A stretch of DNA of 64,000 bases from Bacteroidota bacterium (lineage in GTDB: Bacteria > Bacteroidota > Bacteroidia > Chitinophagales > Chitinophagaceae), in NCBI GenBank assembly GCA_005798905.1, contig SYIK01000004.1, positions 28,189 to 92,188 on the forward strand, written 5' to 3'. The translations under genes and the position numbers were made by a program. Positions 1 to 9,382 of this stretch are shown in pieces. Below the pieces are notes generated by a model, which ran no database searches, had not been told where the DNA came from, and was given only the letters and a program-made list of their open reading frames with translations. Position 1 is the first letter of the stretch, and every line of letters begins with the position of its first letter.

Positions 1-567
1 GTAGCACTTGTTACAGTTGCCGTTGCACTGTTTTGGATGCTATTTAATTTATTCCCAAGAAAAACTATTCTTATTTTTTTGGGTGGATTGGCAATAATTG
101 TTTCTCTATTTTTTGCAACAAGTTTTTTAACCCCCGATTTAAACTTGCCATTGCAAATGGCAAACCGACAAGAACGATTTCAAAATTTAACCGGCGGTTC
201 ACAATTACCCCTTCCTCAACTTACAGCTGATTTTAAAAGTTATATTTCCATTTTACCAACTGCAATAAATCATGCTTTTATTCGCCCTTACCCCAACGAG
301 ATAAAAAACCCATTTTACCTTTTGGCATTTGCCGAAACAGTTTGCCTTTTAACTATTCTGGTTGTTCTATTATTTTACAACCGAATTTTTTTTACGAAAA
401 TCATACAATCTCCTTTATTATTTAGTCTGTTGTTGTTGGCAGTATTTAATTATATACTGATTGGGTATATGGTTCCATTTCTTGGCGCAATTATTCGTTA
501 CAAAGCGATATACGAAATCATCCTCTTTCTTATTCTACTTAAAGGCGTTAAACATCTTAAATTATAA
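1..567 (+). CDS. C-terminal part of an integral membrane protein (cut by window edge)
   Basis: The frame is open from base 1, so the true start lies outside the window. The visible 188 residues contain a hydrophobic segment at the left edge, a second right after it (LIFLGGLAIIVSLFF), a soluble loop of about 80 residues, and two or three hydrophobic segments near the C-terminus, ending in a basic tail (KGVKHLKL). The loop followed by an R-P-Y-P-N-E motif and a membrane segment looks like uncharacterised Bacteroidota polytopic membrane proteins found near glycan genes, but this is an impression only. No catalytic motif can be seen and I do not assign a function. A short A/T inverted repeat follows the stop codon. 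Confidence 0.7.
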   Translation, partial: VALVTVAVALFWMLFNLFPRKTILIFLGGLAIIVSLFFATSFLTPDLNLPLQMANRQERFQNLTGGSQLPLPQLTADFKSYISILPTAINHAFIRPYPNEIKNPFYLLAFAETVCLLTILVVLLFYNRIFFTKIIQSPLLFSLLLLAVFNYILIGYMVPFLGAIIRYKAIYEIILFLILLKGVKHLKL

Positions 568-731
568 ATAATAATAATGTTTAATTATTATTAGAAAACT
601 GTTTACATTTCATATAATTGATGCCTCATTTTTAAATTTTCTTTCACAGTTTATCCACTTTATTCAAATTTTTTACAACTAAATGCAAAATTGTAAAAAG
701 AAAATATTTTCTTTGTTGAAATTATTCATTT

Positions 732-2921
732 ATGTCAAATCGTTTTGAAGCAATTAAAAACCTCTCCAATTCAACACAATCAAATGCAGTTAAACAAAGT
801 AGGATAACCGACATTTTTGGTGAAAATGTTTTTAAAGGGAATACTGCTCGAGAATTTTTAAGTGACGAAGCATACAAAAGTTTAATGACTTCTGTAAATG
901 CTGGCAAAAAAATTGATCGATCAATGGCAAATCAAATTGCAAATGGAGTTCGAGCTTGGGCAGAAAGTAAGGGTGTTACCCATTTTACACATTGGTTTCA
1001 ACCATTGACGGGTACAACTGCAGAAAAGCATGATTCTTTCTTTACAATCAAAAGCGATGGAACAGCAATTGAAGAATTTGATGGAGCTGCATTAATTCAA
1101 CAAGAACCCGATGCATCTTCATTTCCAAGCGGTGGTTTGCGCGCTACTTTTGAAGCACGTGGCTATACAGCTTGGGACCCTTCTTCTCCTGCATTCATTA
1201 TGGAAATTGGGCATGGAAAAACACTGTGTATCCCAACAATTTTCATTTCCTATACAGGTGAATCACTCGATTATAAAGCTCCATTATTAAAAGCTTTAGA
1301 ATCTTTAAACGATGCAGCAGTAGAAGTATGTAATTATTTTGATAGAAATGTAACAAAGGTTACTGCAACGCTAGGGTGGGAACAAGAATATTTTGTTGTG
1401 GATGAAGGATTATATAATGCAAGACCGGATTTGATTTTATGTGGAAGAACTGTTTTTGGTCACACACCGGCAAAAGGACAACAATTGGAAGATCATTATT
1501 TCGGATCAATTCCGGAAAGAGTTTATGCTTTTATGCGAGATTTTGAAACTGAATCGTATAAATTGGGAATTCCTTTGCGCACAAGACATAACGAAGTAGC
1601 TCCTGCCCAATTTGAATGTGCTCCAATTTTCGAAGAAGTGAGCGTTGCCGTAGATCATAATTCATTATTGATGGACATTATGGATCGGGTTGCACGTCGT
1701 CACAAACTAAGAGTACTACTTCACGAAAAACCATTTGCAGGAATAAACGGAAGCGGTAAGCACAACAACTGGAGTATGGCTACAAATAATGGCATCAACC
1801 TTTTGGCGCCGGGAAAAACGCCAAAAACCAACTTAATGTTTCTCACTTTTTTTGTAAATATTATAAAAGCCGTGCACGATTACAACGATGTTTTGCGTGC
1901 ATCAATTGCATCGGCAAACAACGATTATCGATTAGGCGCCAACGAAGCGCCTCCTGCAATTATATCTGTTTTCATAGGTGATTATCTTACCAAAGTATTG
2001 AAAGAAATTAAAGAAAGAGTAACTGACAAAATGGATGAAACAGATGAAAGTTTATTGAAAATTGATATTCATAAAAGTATTCCTGAATTATTACTCGACA
2101 ACACCGACCGCAACAGAACTTCTCCGTTTGCATTTACTGGAAATAAATTTGAGTTTCGTGCAGTAGGTTCAACGGCAAATTGCGCGAATGCAATGACCGT
2201 AGTGAATACAATAATGGCCGACACATTGAAAAAATTTACTAAAGAAGTAGACGCCTTAATTGAAAAAGGAGAGAAAAAAGAAATAGCAATTATGCACGTC
2301 ATTCGAGAATATATTGTTGCAAGCGAAAAAATTCTTTTCGAAGGCGACGGCTATAGCGATGCGTGGGAAAAAGAAGCAGCAAGAAGAGGATTACCTAATG
2401 TAAAAACAACGCCGCTTGCACTGGATGCGATGGTTACAAAAAAAGCAAAACAACTTTTCGAAAGCAACAATGTTTATAATCATTTGGAATTAGAAGCAAG
2501 ACACGAAATAGAATTGGAAAAATATATTAAAAAAGTGCAAATCGAAAGCCGCATTATGGGAGAACTAGCTACCAGTCATATTTTACCGGCAGCAATTCGT
2601 TACCAAAATTTATTAGCAACAAATATTCGAGGCTTAAAAGAAGCTGGCTTAAAAGAAGCTACTTATAAAAGTCAAAAAGAAATGTTGGAAATAATTTCAG
2701 CACATATTAATAGTGTAAGCGAAAATGTATCTGCGATGATTGAAGCGCGGAAAGCTGCAAACAATTTAACTGATACACGAAGCAAAGCCATTGCTTATCA
2801 AGAAAAAGTAAAAGATGCTTATTTCGACATCGTTCGTTACCATGTAGATAAATTGGAACTTTTCGTAGATGATAAAGAATGGACATTACCGAAATACCGC
2901 GAAATTTTATTTTTGCGTTAA
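732..2921 (+). CDS. glnN: Glutamine synthetase type III
   Basis: Converts glutamate, ammonia and ATP to glutamine; cytosolic, the main ammonia-assimilating step. At 729 residues it has the length of the large GSIII family and not of the roughly 450-residue GSI. Visible signatures are GHGKTLCIPTIF (about residue 160), the acidic metal-site stretch LGWEQEYFVVD (about 213), KHNNWSMATNNG (about 342), ANNDYRLGANEAPPAI (about 395) and NRTSPFAFTGNKFEFR (about 460). The last two are characteristic of GSIII. The ATG at 732 is the first in frame and gives a normal N-terminus. It stands alone with no PII gene or ammonium transporter beside it, and a strong hairpin terminator follows. Identification is secure; regulation cannot be read from the sequence. 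Confidence 0.97.
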   Translation: MSNRFEAIKNLSNSTQSNAVKQSRITDIFGENVFKGNTAREFLSDEAYKSLMTSVNAGKKIDRSMANQIANGVRAWAESKGVTHFTHWFQPLTGTTAEKHDSFFTIKSDGTAIEEFDGAALIQQEPDASSFPSGGLRATFEARGYTAWDPSSPAFIMEIGHGKTLCIPTIFISYTGESLDYKAPLLKALESLNDAAVEVCNYFDRNVTKVTATLGWEQEYFVVDEGLYNARPDLILCGRTVFGHTPAKGQQLEDHYFGSIPERVYAFMRDFETESYKLGIPLRTRHNEVAPAQFECAPIFEEVSVAVDHNSLLMDIMDRVARRHKLRVLLHEKPFAGINGSGKHNNWSMATNNGINLLAPGKTPKTNLMFLTFFVNIIKAVHDYNDVLRASIASANNDYRLGANEAPPAIISVFIGDYLTKVLKEIKERVTDKMDETDESLLKIDIHKSIPELLLDNTDRNRTSPFAFTGNKFEFRAVGSTANCANAMTVVNTIMADTLKKFTKEVDALIEKGEKKEIAIMHVIREYIVASEKILFEGDGYSDAWEKEAARRGLPNVKTTPLALDAMVTKKAKQLFESNNVYNHLELEARHEIELEKYIKKVQIESRIMGELATSHILPAAIRYQNLLATNIRGLKEAGLKEATYKSQKEMLEIISAHINSVSENVSAMIEARKAANNLTDTRSKAIAYQEKVKDAYFDIVRYHVDKLELFVDDKEWTLPKYREILFLR

Positions 2922-2943
2922 TCAATAATTTAATTCTTTATAA

Positions 2944-2975
2944 AAAAAAGCTACACTTCGTCGTGTGGCTTTTTT
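2944..2975. terminator. Bidirectional terminator between glnN and rluF
   Basis: A 13-bp stem (AAAAAAGCTACAC pairing with GTGTGGCTTTTTT, one T-G pair) closes a 6-nt loop. A-runs on the left and T-runs on the right give a U-tract in either direction, which suits the convergent genes on both sides. Confidence 0.85.
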
Positions 2976-3007
2976 ATGGTGAAATTTTAAATAAATAAAA
3001 TTCAATA

Positions 3008-3745
3008 CTACTCATTTGTTGAACTTCCCAACAATTGCATCATTTCTTTCATTTCCGGATCGCTTAAATAGCGCCATTTACCAACCGGTAAATTCCCCAA
3101 ATGAATATGCATAATGCGCATTCGTTTTAAATGCACAACCTCGTAACCGAGTGCATCACACATTCTTCGTATCTGCCTGTTCAGTCCTTGTTTCAGAATA
3201 ATGGAAAATGTTTTTCCACTAATAATTCGCACCTTACACGGCAGAGTGATTTCATTTAAAATATGAACGCCATTGCTCATCTTTACTACAAAATCGGGTG
3301 ATAATTTTTTATTAACTGAAACGATGTATTCTTTTTCGTGTTCATTTCCTGCACGAAGAATTTTATTTACAAAATCGCCATGATTGGTTAAAAAAATCAA
3401 CCCCTCCGAATCTTTATCTAATCTTCCAATAGGAAAAATTCGTTTCGAATGATTGATAAAATGAATGATATTGGAACGATCTTTTTCATCCGTTGTGGAA
3501 GTGATATTTATTGGTTTATTAAATGCAATTATGAATTGATGTTGTTTGTTTGATTTAGAAATTTTCAGCAATTCGTCATCAATATAAACTTTGTCATTTG
3601 CATCAACTCTCGATCCAGGCAATGCGATAGAACTGTTAATTGTTATGCGTGCTTGTTCAATCAATTTATCAGCTTCTCGGCGAGAGCAATAGCCAGTTGC
3701 ACTTATGTATTTGTTAATACTGACTTTTTCTTCTTCCTTTTTCAT
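3008..3745 (-). CDS. rluF: 23S rRNA pseudouridine synthase, RluF/RsuA family
   Basis: Isomerises a uridine to pseudouridine in 23S rRNA. An N-terminal S4 RNA-binding domain (about residues 8-60, with VSINKYISATGYCSRREADK) precedes a pseudouridine synthase domain whose catalytic Asp is in GRLDKDSEG (about Asp110). The C-terminal motif LKQGLNRQIRRMCDALGYEV is typical of the RsuA/RluB/RluE/RluF group, and overall length and pattern fit RluF best. The frame can be extended by a TTG three codons upstream, but that TTG is the end of a TATCTTTG promoter box, so the ATG at 3745 (MKKEEE) is taken as start. The C-terminal half is slightly short compared with E. coli RluF. RluB/RluE is the alternative family member. 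Confidence 0.88.
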   Translation of the reverse strand: MKKEEEKVSINKYISATGYCSRREADKLIEQARITINSSIALPGSRVDANDKVYIDDELLKISKSNKQHQFIIAFNKPINITSTTDEKDRSNIIHFINHSKRIFPIGRLDKDSEGLIFLTNHGDFVNKILRAGNEHEKEYIVSVNKKLSPDFVVKMSNGVHILNEITLPCKVRIISGKTFSIILKQGLNRQIRRMCDALGYEVVHLKRMRIMHIHLGNLPVGKWRYLSDPEMKEMMQLLGSSTNE

Positions 3746-3751
3746 AACGCG

Positions 3752-3759
3752 CAAAGATA
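3752..3759 (-). promoter_or_regulatory. Promoter -7 box for rluF
   Basis: Exact TATCTTTG match to the Bacteroidota TAnnTTTG -7 consensus. It lies 6 nt upstream of the rluF ATG, so the mRNA should have almost no leader. A TTG lies about 21 nt further upstream as a possible -33 element. Confidence 0.7.
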
Positions 3760-3790
3760 ATTTTTTAAAAAAAAGATTACCAAAAACAAA

Positions 3791-3819
3791 AAAGCCACTC
3801 AGTTTTTCTGAATGGCTTT
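3791..3819 (-). terminator. Terminator after icd
   Basis: Arms AAAGCCACTCAG and CTGAATGGCTTT (one C-A mismatch) around a TTTTT loop. Read on the minus strand it is followed by a T-rich tract, 17 nt after the icd stop codon. Confidence 0.8.
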
Positions 3820-3835
3820 CACTTATAAAAATAAT

Positions 3836-5068
3836 TTAACCCAATTTCTTTTTTAGATTTTCATCAATGGCATCTAAAAATTCTTCGGTGTGCAAATAAT
3901 GTTCCGCATGTTTTACATTATTACCATGAATACAAACTGCAAGATCTTTCGTCATCTTTCCACTTTCAACGGTTTCAATACAAACTTGCTCCAACGTATC
4001 TGCAAATTTTATTAGCAGATCGTTTGCATCAAGCTTTCCACGAAAAGCCAAACCTCTAGTCCATGCAAAAATGCTGGCAATAGGATTGGTGCTTGTTGGT
4101 TTTCCTTTTTGATGTTCGCGATAATGACGAGTAACAGTTCCGTGCGCCGCTTCTGCTTCCATCGTTTTTCCATCGGGAGTAATTAATACGGAAGTCATCA
4201 AACCCAACGATCCAAAACCTTGTGCAACCGTATCGCTTTGCACATCGCCATCATAATTTTTACAAGCCCAAACAAAATTGCCATTCCATTTTAAAGCACT
4301 GGCAACCATATCATCAATCAAGCGATGCTCGTAAATAATTCCTACTTCTTCAAACTTGATTTTAAAATCGTTTTGATAAATTTCTTCAAAAATATCTTTG
4401 AATCTTCCATCGTATTTTTTAAGAATTGTATTTTTTGTAGAAAGATAAAGTGGCCATTTTTTACTCAATGCCATATTGAAACAACTATATGCAAAACCAC
4501 GAATGCTTTCGTCGGTATTGTACATACTCATTGCAACTCCGTCGCCTTTGAAATTAAAAACTTCAAAATTTTGCGGCGCAGTTCCATCTTCGGGTGTGAA
4601 CGTCATTGTTAATTTCCCTTTCCCTTTTATTACTGTATCCGTTGCGCGGTATTGATCGCCAAAAGCATGACGACCAACAATTATGGGAGCTGTCCAATTG
4701 GTAACTAATCGCGGAACATTTTTCATCACAATGGGTTCGCGAAAAACAGTTCCATCTAAAATATTACGAATCGTTCCATTCGGGCTTTTCCACATTTGTT
4801 TCAACTTGAATTCTTTTACGCGATCTTCATCTGGAGTTATAGTTGCGCACTTAATTCCTACGCCAAATTCTTTAATGGCATTGGCTGCGTCAATTGTTAC
4901 TTGGTCGTTTGTTTGGTCGCGATATTCTACTCCAAGATCATAATATTTTATATCAATTTCGAGATAAGGAAGAATGAGTTTCTCTTTTATAAATTTCCAA
5001 ATGATGCGTGTCATTTCATCGCCATCCAATTCTACAACAGGATTAGCTACTTTAATTTTTTGCGACAT
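3836..5068 (-). CDS. icd: NADP-dependent isocitrate dehydrogenase (eukaryote-like subfamily)
   Basis: Oxidative decarboxylation of isocitrate to 2-oxoglutarate in the TCA cycle, feeding the glutamate/glutamine branch. The 410 residues match the dimeric IDH1/IDH2-like subfamily and not the E. coli Icd type. Visible are the start block [14 protein letters not shown] (about residues 11-24), the isocitrate-binding KSPNGTIRN (Ser95 to Asn102) and Arg110 in [16 protein letters not shown] with the metal-binding Asp residues (about 250), and the NADP-site block [16 protein letters not shown] (about 306). The ATG at 5068 gives the normal N-terminus ([10 protein letters not shown]). It lies downstream of the Nramp-like gene on the same strand with a 57-nt gap and has its own terminator. 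Confidence 0.96.
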   Translation of the reverse strand: MSQKIKVANPVVELDGDEMTRIIWKFIKEKLILPYLEIDIKYYDLGVEYRDQTNDQVTIDAANAIKEFGVGIKCATITPDEDRVKEFKLKQMWKSPNGTIRNILDGTVFREPIVMKNVPRLVTNWTAPIIVGRHAFGDQYRATDTVIKGKGKLTMTFTPEDGTAPQNFEVFNFKGDGVAMSMYNTDESIRGFAYSCFNMALSKKWPLYLSTKNTILKKYDGRFKDIFEEIYQNDFKIKFEEVGIIYEHRLIDDMVASALKWNGNFVWACKNYDGDVQSDTVAQGFGSLGLMTSVLITPDGKTMEAEAAHGTVTRHYREHQKGKPTSTNPIASIFAWTRGLAFRGKLDANDLLIKFADTLEQVCIETVESGKMTKDLAVCIHGNNVKHAEHYLHTEEFLDAIDENLKKKLG

Positions 5069-5125
5069 ATTTTTTCACTTTATTTAGGTTGTGAAGTTAA
5101 TCTACTTTTGCAATCATTACATCAG

Positions 5126-7012
5126 TTAAAGATTGACAATCAAAACCGGAATTGCTAATTCGTGCCGAACTGTATTTACGGTTTCGCCATAAATAATATC
5201 TTTAATTCCGGTATGGCGGTGTGCACCAATTACCAACATATCTGCTTTGCCTTCATTTACAATTCTAATAATTTCTTTTGAACGAGAATGAAAGCCTAAA
5301 ATTCCAACCGAAGGATAACCTTTGTCAATAAGCTGTTGCACGTATTCATTCACCCTCTCCTGATCCTTACGCGTTTCTAAATCGTCGCTTTCATTTCCAA
5401 ACATTCTTGCAGATGCACTTTCCACAACATGAATTAAAACATAACTTGTTTTATTATTTCCCTGTCCAATTGCATGTGATAAAAGTTTCAAATCATTTTT
5501 ACTAAAATCAAGCGCAACAGCAATTTTATTATAAACTGGAATTGGGATTTGTTCCAACCCTCCAGATTGATCATGAACTTGTAAATCAATTGGTTTAATT
5601 TTTTTCATAACAATTGGATAAAAAAGTGTTACGGCAAGTAAAAAAACAAAAAATAGAGCTGCTAAAATGATGACAATTTTCCAATATAAATTATCTGAAG
5701 TTAGAAAAAAATTAGTGGCTTGTTCCGTCACCATTCTAATGTTTAGATAAACAAGTACTGCTGTTACAATTGCAGAAAGAATAATTAGCAAAGGTTTTAT
5801 TGCAAATTGTCCCATTGCTTTTTTATTGCTGGTAAAATGAATTAGCGGAATAATTGCAAAACCCAATTGCAAACTTAAAATGACCTGACTCAGCACTAAA
5901 AGGTTGTCGATATTTTTTTCTCCATTTATGAGAATTACAATTACTGCAGGAACAATTGCAATGAGTCGTGTCATTAATCTTCGCACCCAGGGATTAATTC
6001 TAAGTTGTAAATATCCTTCCATTACTATTTGCCCAGCAAGCGTTCCGGTAATTGTAGAACTTTGCCCCGATGCAATTAATGCAATCGCAAATAACATAGG
6101 CGCAAGATTTGAACCCAACATCGGTTGCAATAATTCGTGTGCAACTTTTATTTCTGCAACATCCGTTCTTCCAGTTTTAAAAAAAACAGTTGCAGCTAAA
6201 ACAAGAATAGCAGCGTTGACAAAAAAAGCAAGATTAAGTGCAACAGCGCTATCGATGAAATTTAGCTTCAATGCTTTTTTTATCCCTTTTTCATCTCTTT
6301 TTATTTTCCGAGTTTGAACCAAAGCAGAATGTAAATAAAGATTATGCGGCATCACAGTAGCACCAATAATTCCGATGGCAATGTATAAGGCAGTGTTGTT
6401 TGGAATGGATGGAATAAATCCAGTAGCAACTTCATTTAAATTTGGTTTTGCAATTAAAATTTCGGTAAGAAAAGAAAACCCAATAATTGCAATAAGTGCA
6501 ATTATAAATGCTTCCATTTTGCGAATGCCTAATCGTTGCAATAATAAAAACAAGAAAGTATCCAAAACAGTTAGTAATACACCCCAAATTAGTGGCAATC
6601 CCGTTAGCAATTGAATTCCAATTGCCATCCCAAGAATTTCTGCTAAGTCGGTTGCAGCAATTGCAATTTCTGCCAATCCATAAAGTGCATAATTTATATA
6701 GCGAGGATAAGTTTCCCGATTAGCTTGTGCTAAATCTCTTCCGCGCACAATTCCTAATCTTGCTGATAAACTTTGCAATAACAAAGCCATCAGATTACTC
6801 ATGAGCAGCACCCATATTAATTTATATCCAAACTGACTACCACCTGCAATATCTGTAGCCCAATTCCCAGGATCCATATAACCAACACTTACCATATAAG
6901 CTGGCCCAAAAAATGCAAATATTTTTCTCCAAGCTGGTCGCCGACTACTAGTCGTATCAACACTTTGGTGTACTTCACTCAGTGAAGAATAATTATTTGT
7001 TTTGGAGTCCAT
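5126..7012 (-). CDS. Nramp-type divalent metal transporter fused to a universal-stress-protein domain
   Basis: Likely a proton-coupled Mn2+/Fe2+ importer of the inner membrane. Residues 30-470 form an Nramp domain with about 11 hydrophobic segments. The two hallmark metal-site motifs are present: D47-P-G-N50 in segment 1 and M-P-H-N near residue 220 in segment 6. Residues about 490-628 form a UspA-like domain (KIAVALDFSKND... VLIHVVESA... ADMLVIGAHRHTG). Its nucleotide-binding motif G-x2-G-x9-G-S is degenerate: the second Gly is Arg and the Ser after the last Gly is Glu. The 628-residue length exceeds MntH (about 410) by exactly this domain. The domain is probably cytosolic and may sense nucleotide or stress state to tune transport, which is inference. 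Confidence 0.9.
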   Translation of the reverse strand: MDSKTNNYSSLSEVHQSVDTTSSRRPAWRKIFAFFGPAYMVSVGYMDPGNWATDIAGGSQFGYKLIWVLLMSNLMALLLQSLSARLGIVRGRDLAQANRETYPRYINYALYGLAEIAIAATDLAEILGMAIGIQLLTGLPLIWGVLLTVLDTFLFLLLQRLGIRKMEAFIIALIAIIGFSFLTEILIAKPNLNEVATGFIPSIPNNTALYIAIGIIGATVMPHNLYLHSALVQTRKIKRDEKGIKKALKLNFIDSAVALNLAFFVNAAILVLAATVFFKTGRTDVAEIKVAHELLQPMLGSNLAPMLFAIALIASGQSSTITGTLAGQIVMEGYLQLRINPWVRRLMTRLIAIVPAVIVILINGEKNIDNLLVLSQVILSLQLGFAIIPLIHFTSNKKAMGQFAIKPLLIILSAIVTAVLVYLNIRMVTEQATNFFLTSDNLYWKIVIILAALFFVFLLAVTLFYPIVMKKIKPIDLQVHDQSGGLEQIPIPVYNKIAVALDFSKNDLKLLSHAIGQGNNKTSYVLIHVVESASARMFGNESDDLETRKDQERVNEYVQQLIDKGYPSVGILGFHSRSKEIIRIVNEGKADMLVIGAHRHTGIKDIIYGETVNTVRHELAIPVLIVNL

Positions 7013-7141
7013 TATTTAAGGCTGACTATTGAGGATATAAATATTTATTCGCAAGAATAATATTCAGACGAAGCTAACAAAAAATAAAATGGCAATTTAT
7101 TAATTTTTTTAGCCATTAAAGGAAATCTTATATTCGATATT

Positions 7142-8107
7142 ATGATTATGTCAATGCAAAAATTCGGAATCTTTCTTTTACTAATTGCTTTTACAATGAC
7201 GGCTTGTAAAGGGAAAGAAAAAATTTCACTTTCCGGTGAAGAGCCAATTGAGTTGGAAGACTTTATTGCATCTTTCGAATTAGTAAAACCAACCATTGAA
7301 TTCAACGATGCTTTTTTGCAGCAAACCGAGAGTGATTCGCTTCGAATCAGCTACACGATTTTTACACAATTCGTTCCCGATTCTGTTTTTTCAAAAATCA
7401 TTGGCAAAAAAATAAAACCAAAAATTTATGCATTAAAAAGAGTGGAGTTTGAAAAACAAGAAATTTATTTGTTTGTAAAAGTGGTGCACGGCGAAAAAAA
7501 ACTAATTCTTCTTTTATGTTTTGATTCAGAAAATAATTATTTAGCAAGTTTACCTATATTGATTCTAGACGATAACCCAAACACAAAACAAGTAAGTGGA
7601 ATTGATAGACGTTTTTCTATTTTTAAAACAACTTTCTTAACAAAATCAGGAGAAACATTTGGAGAAGGAAGAGAAGTTTTTGTTTTTAGCGCAGATGCAA
7701 AACAATTTATTTTGATAATGACCGATGCATTGGATGATAAAATAAAAGATATTATCAATCCGATTGATACTTTAAAACGAAAACATAAATTTTCTGCCGA
7801 TTACAGCAACGACAAAATGAATTTTGTTTCTATTCGCGATGGCACAAAACCCAATACCATAAACATTTTTATTCATATTGAAAAAAATGGAAAAGAATGT
7901 ACTGGCGAGTTGAAAGGTGTGGCCAATTTTACCAATTCGCGGACTGCAGTCTTTCGGCAATCCGGCAACCCATGTGTCCTTCAGTTGAAATTTAGCTCGT
8001 ACGCAGTTTCGTTAAAAGAATTAGAAGCATGCGGTTCGCAACGCGGAGTAAAATGTTCTTTTGATGGATATTTTCCTCGTAAAAAAGAAACAAAAAAAAA
8101 TAATTAA
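7142..8107 (+). CDS. Hypothetical lipoprotein
   Basis: The N-terminus is basic, then hydrophobic (GIFLLLIAF) and ends in a lipobox T-M-T-A-C near Cys22, so the product should be lipidated and membrane anchored. The mature 300 residues are soluble and beta-rich by eye, with no internal membrane segment and no domain I recognise. A Cys pair in GNPC...ACGSQRGVKC near the C-terminus could form disulfides. Three ATGs (7142, 7148, 7154) could serve as start; all leave the lipobox intact. The stop codon overlaps that of the convergent ispH by 4 nt. Function unknown. Confidence 0.75.
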   Translation: MIMSMQKFGIFLLLIAFTMTACKGKEKISLSGEEPIELEDFIASFELVKPTIEFNDAFLQQTESDSLRISYTIFTQFVPDSVFSKIIGKKIKPKIYALKRVEFEKQEIYLFVKVVHGEKKLILLLCFDSENNYLASLPILILDDNPNTKQVSGIDRRFSIFKTTFLTKSGETFGEGREVFVFSADAKQFILIMTDALDDKIKDIINPIDTLKRKHKFSADYSNDKMNFVSIRDGTKPNTINIFIHIEKNGKECTGELKGVANFTNSRTAVFRQSGNPCVLQLKFSSYAVSLKELEACGSQRGVKCSFDGYFPRKKETKKNN

Positions 8108-9312
8108 ACAAACTGCTCGATTAATTCATCGACAGATTTATTTGTATTTCTAAATAAATTTAATTTTCGAATTACATTTTCCACAATTGCATCAGGGCAG
8201 GAAGCACCACTTGTAATAAGAATACTTATTGGATCTTTTTGTGTTAAAAAAAATGGAGAAGTAATTTCTTTTTTTTCATGCAATAGAAAATGAGTAATGC
8301 TGTCCTTTGAAATAATTTTTTCTTCTTTATCAATAAAAAAAGTCGGTAATTTCTCTTCACAAAGTTCCACCAAATGTGAAGTGTTTGATGAATTATACCC
8401 ACCCACAACAATTGCTAAATCGGCTTTGCTATTCAACATGTGACTTACAGCAGTTTGGTTATCATTCGTTGCATAACAAAGTGTGTCTTTTGTATCAGCA
8501 AAATTTGTATCGCCAGTTGAATCAATGATCACTTGTTTTAAAAAATCGGAAATTGCTTGTGTATCACTTGCAAGCATGGTGGTTTGATTAACCACACCAA
8601 TTCTTTGTAAATCTTTTGTTGGATCAAATCCTTCGGAATATTGCCCATCAAATTTAGCATAAAAATCTGCAGCCGATTTTTCTTTCAAAATATATTTAGC
8701 AAGATTTTTTGCTTGAAACATATCACTTACAACCACCACCGGTGCATTTAATGCAGCATGCGAAAAAGTAGCTCGTGTCTCTTCGTGGTTGGGTTTACCA
8801 TGAATAACAATGGTGTAATTTTTCTTAGCAATTTGTTCACTTCTATTCCAAACTTTTTCTACAAACGGGCAAGTCGTGTTGTATTTTTCGGTAACAATTC
8901 CAATCTCTTTTATTTTTTTTTCTTGTTGTAGTGTTGTTCCAAATGCAGGAATAATCACAATATCTTCTGATGTTAAATTATCCAAAGGAATTAATTGCTT
9001 GCCATAATTATCTTGTAAAAATTGAACGCCGTGATTTTTTAAATCTTCATTTACTTGTGGATTGTGAATCATCTCACTTAATAAATAAATTTGCTTACCG
9101 GGATTATTACTAACCGTTTTGAAAGCTATTTCAATTGCATTTTCCACTCCATAACAAAACCCAAAATGGCGTGCTAAATAAATTTTCAGTGAACCAAAAT
9201 CAAGCAATGTTGGGCTGAAATCTTTTTTCATTCGATCCAACTCTTGCCGCTTTTTTTTGATTGCAGAAATTAGTGGACTTCGATAAATGATAGGAACTTC
9301 GAAATTTTTCAT
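8104..9312 (-). CDS. ispH: 4-hydroxy-3-methylbut-2-enyl diphosphate reductase, long form
   Basis: Last step of the MEP pathway: reduces HMBPP to IPP/DMAPP using a [4Fe-4S] cluster. The three cluster cysteines lie in GFCYGVENA, TTCPFVEKVW and DTLCYATNDNQ; HGKPNHEETRAT and GGYNSSNTSHL are the substrate-site motifs. At 402 residues it is about 90 longer than E. coli IspH. It carries an N-terminal extension before the first cluster Cys and an insert with EGFDPTKDLQRIGVVNQTT, the pattern of cyanobacterial and plant IspH. Mdh lies upstream on the same strand with a 70-nt gap that contains a near-consensus box (TATCTTAG, 9317-9324), so it may have its own promoter. Confidence 0.95.
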   Translation of the reverse strand: MKNFEVPIIYRSPLISAIKKKRQELDRMKKDFSPTLLDFGSLKIYLARHFGFCYGVENAIEIAFKTVSNNPGKQIYLLSEMIHNPQVNEDLKNHGVQFLQDNYGKQLIPLDNLTSEDIVIIPAFGTTLQQEKKIKEIGIVTEKYNTTCPFVEKVWNRSEQIAKKNYTIVIHGKPNHEETRATFSHAALNAPVVVVSDMFQAKNLAKYILKEKSAADFYAKFDGQYSEGFDPTKDLQRIGVVNQTTMLASDTQAISDFLKQVIIDSTGDTNFADTKDTLCYATNDNQTAVSHMLNSKADLAIVVGGYNSSNTSHLVELCEEKLPTFFIDKEEKIISKDSITHFLLHEKKEITSPFFLTQKDPISILITSGASCPDAIVENVIRKLNLFRNTNKSVDELIEQFV

Positions 9313-9382
9313 TGCTCTAAGATACTAACGATAGCGCCTTTATTTAATTGAAGAAAAATGTAGTTTCGAATTTTGAAATTTT

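Noticed and set aside
570..592. A/T-only stem-loop (9-bp arms) after the first partial gene
   Set aside because: No G-C pairs and no following T-run; too weak to call a terminator in A/T-rich DNA.
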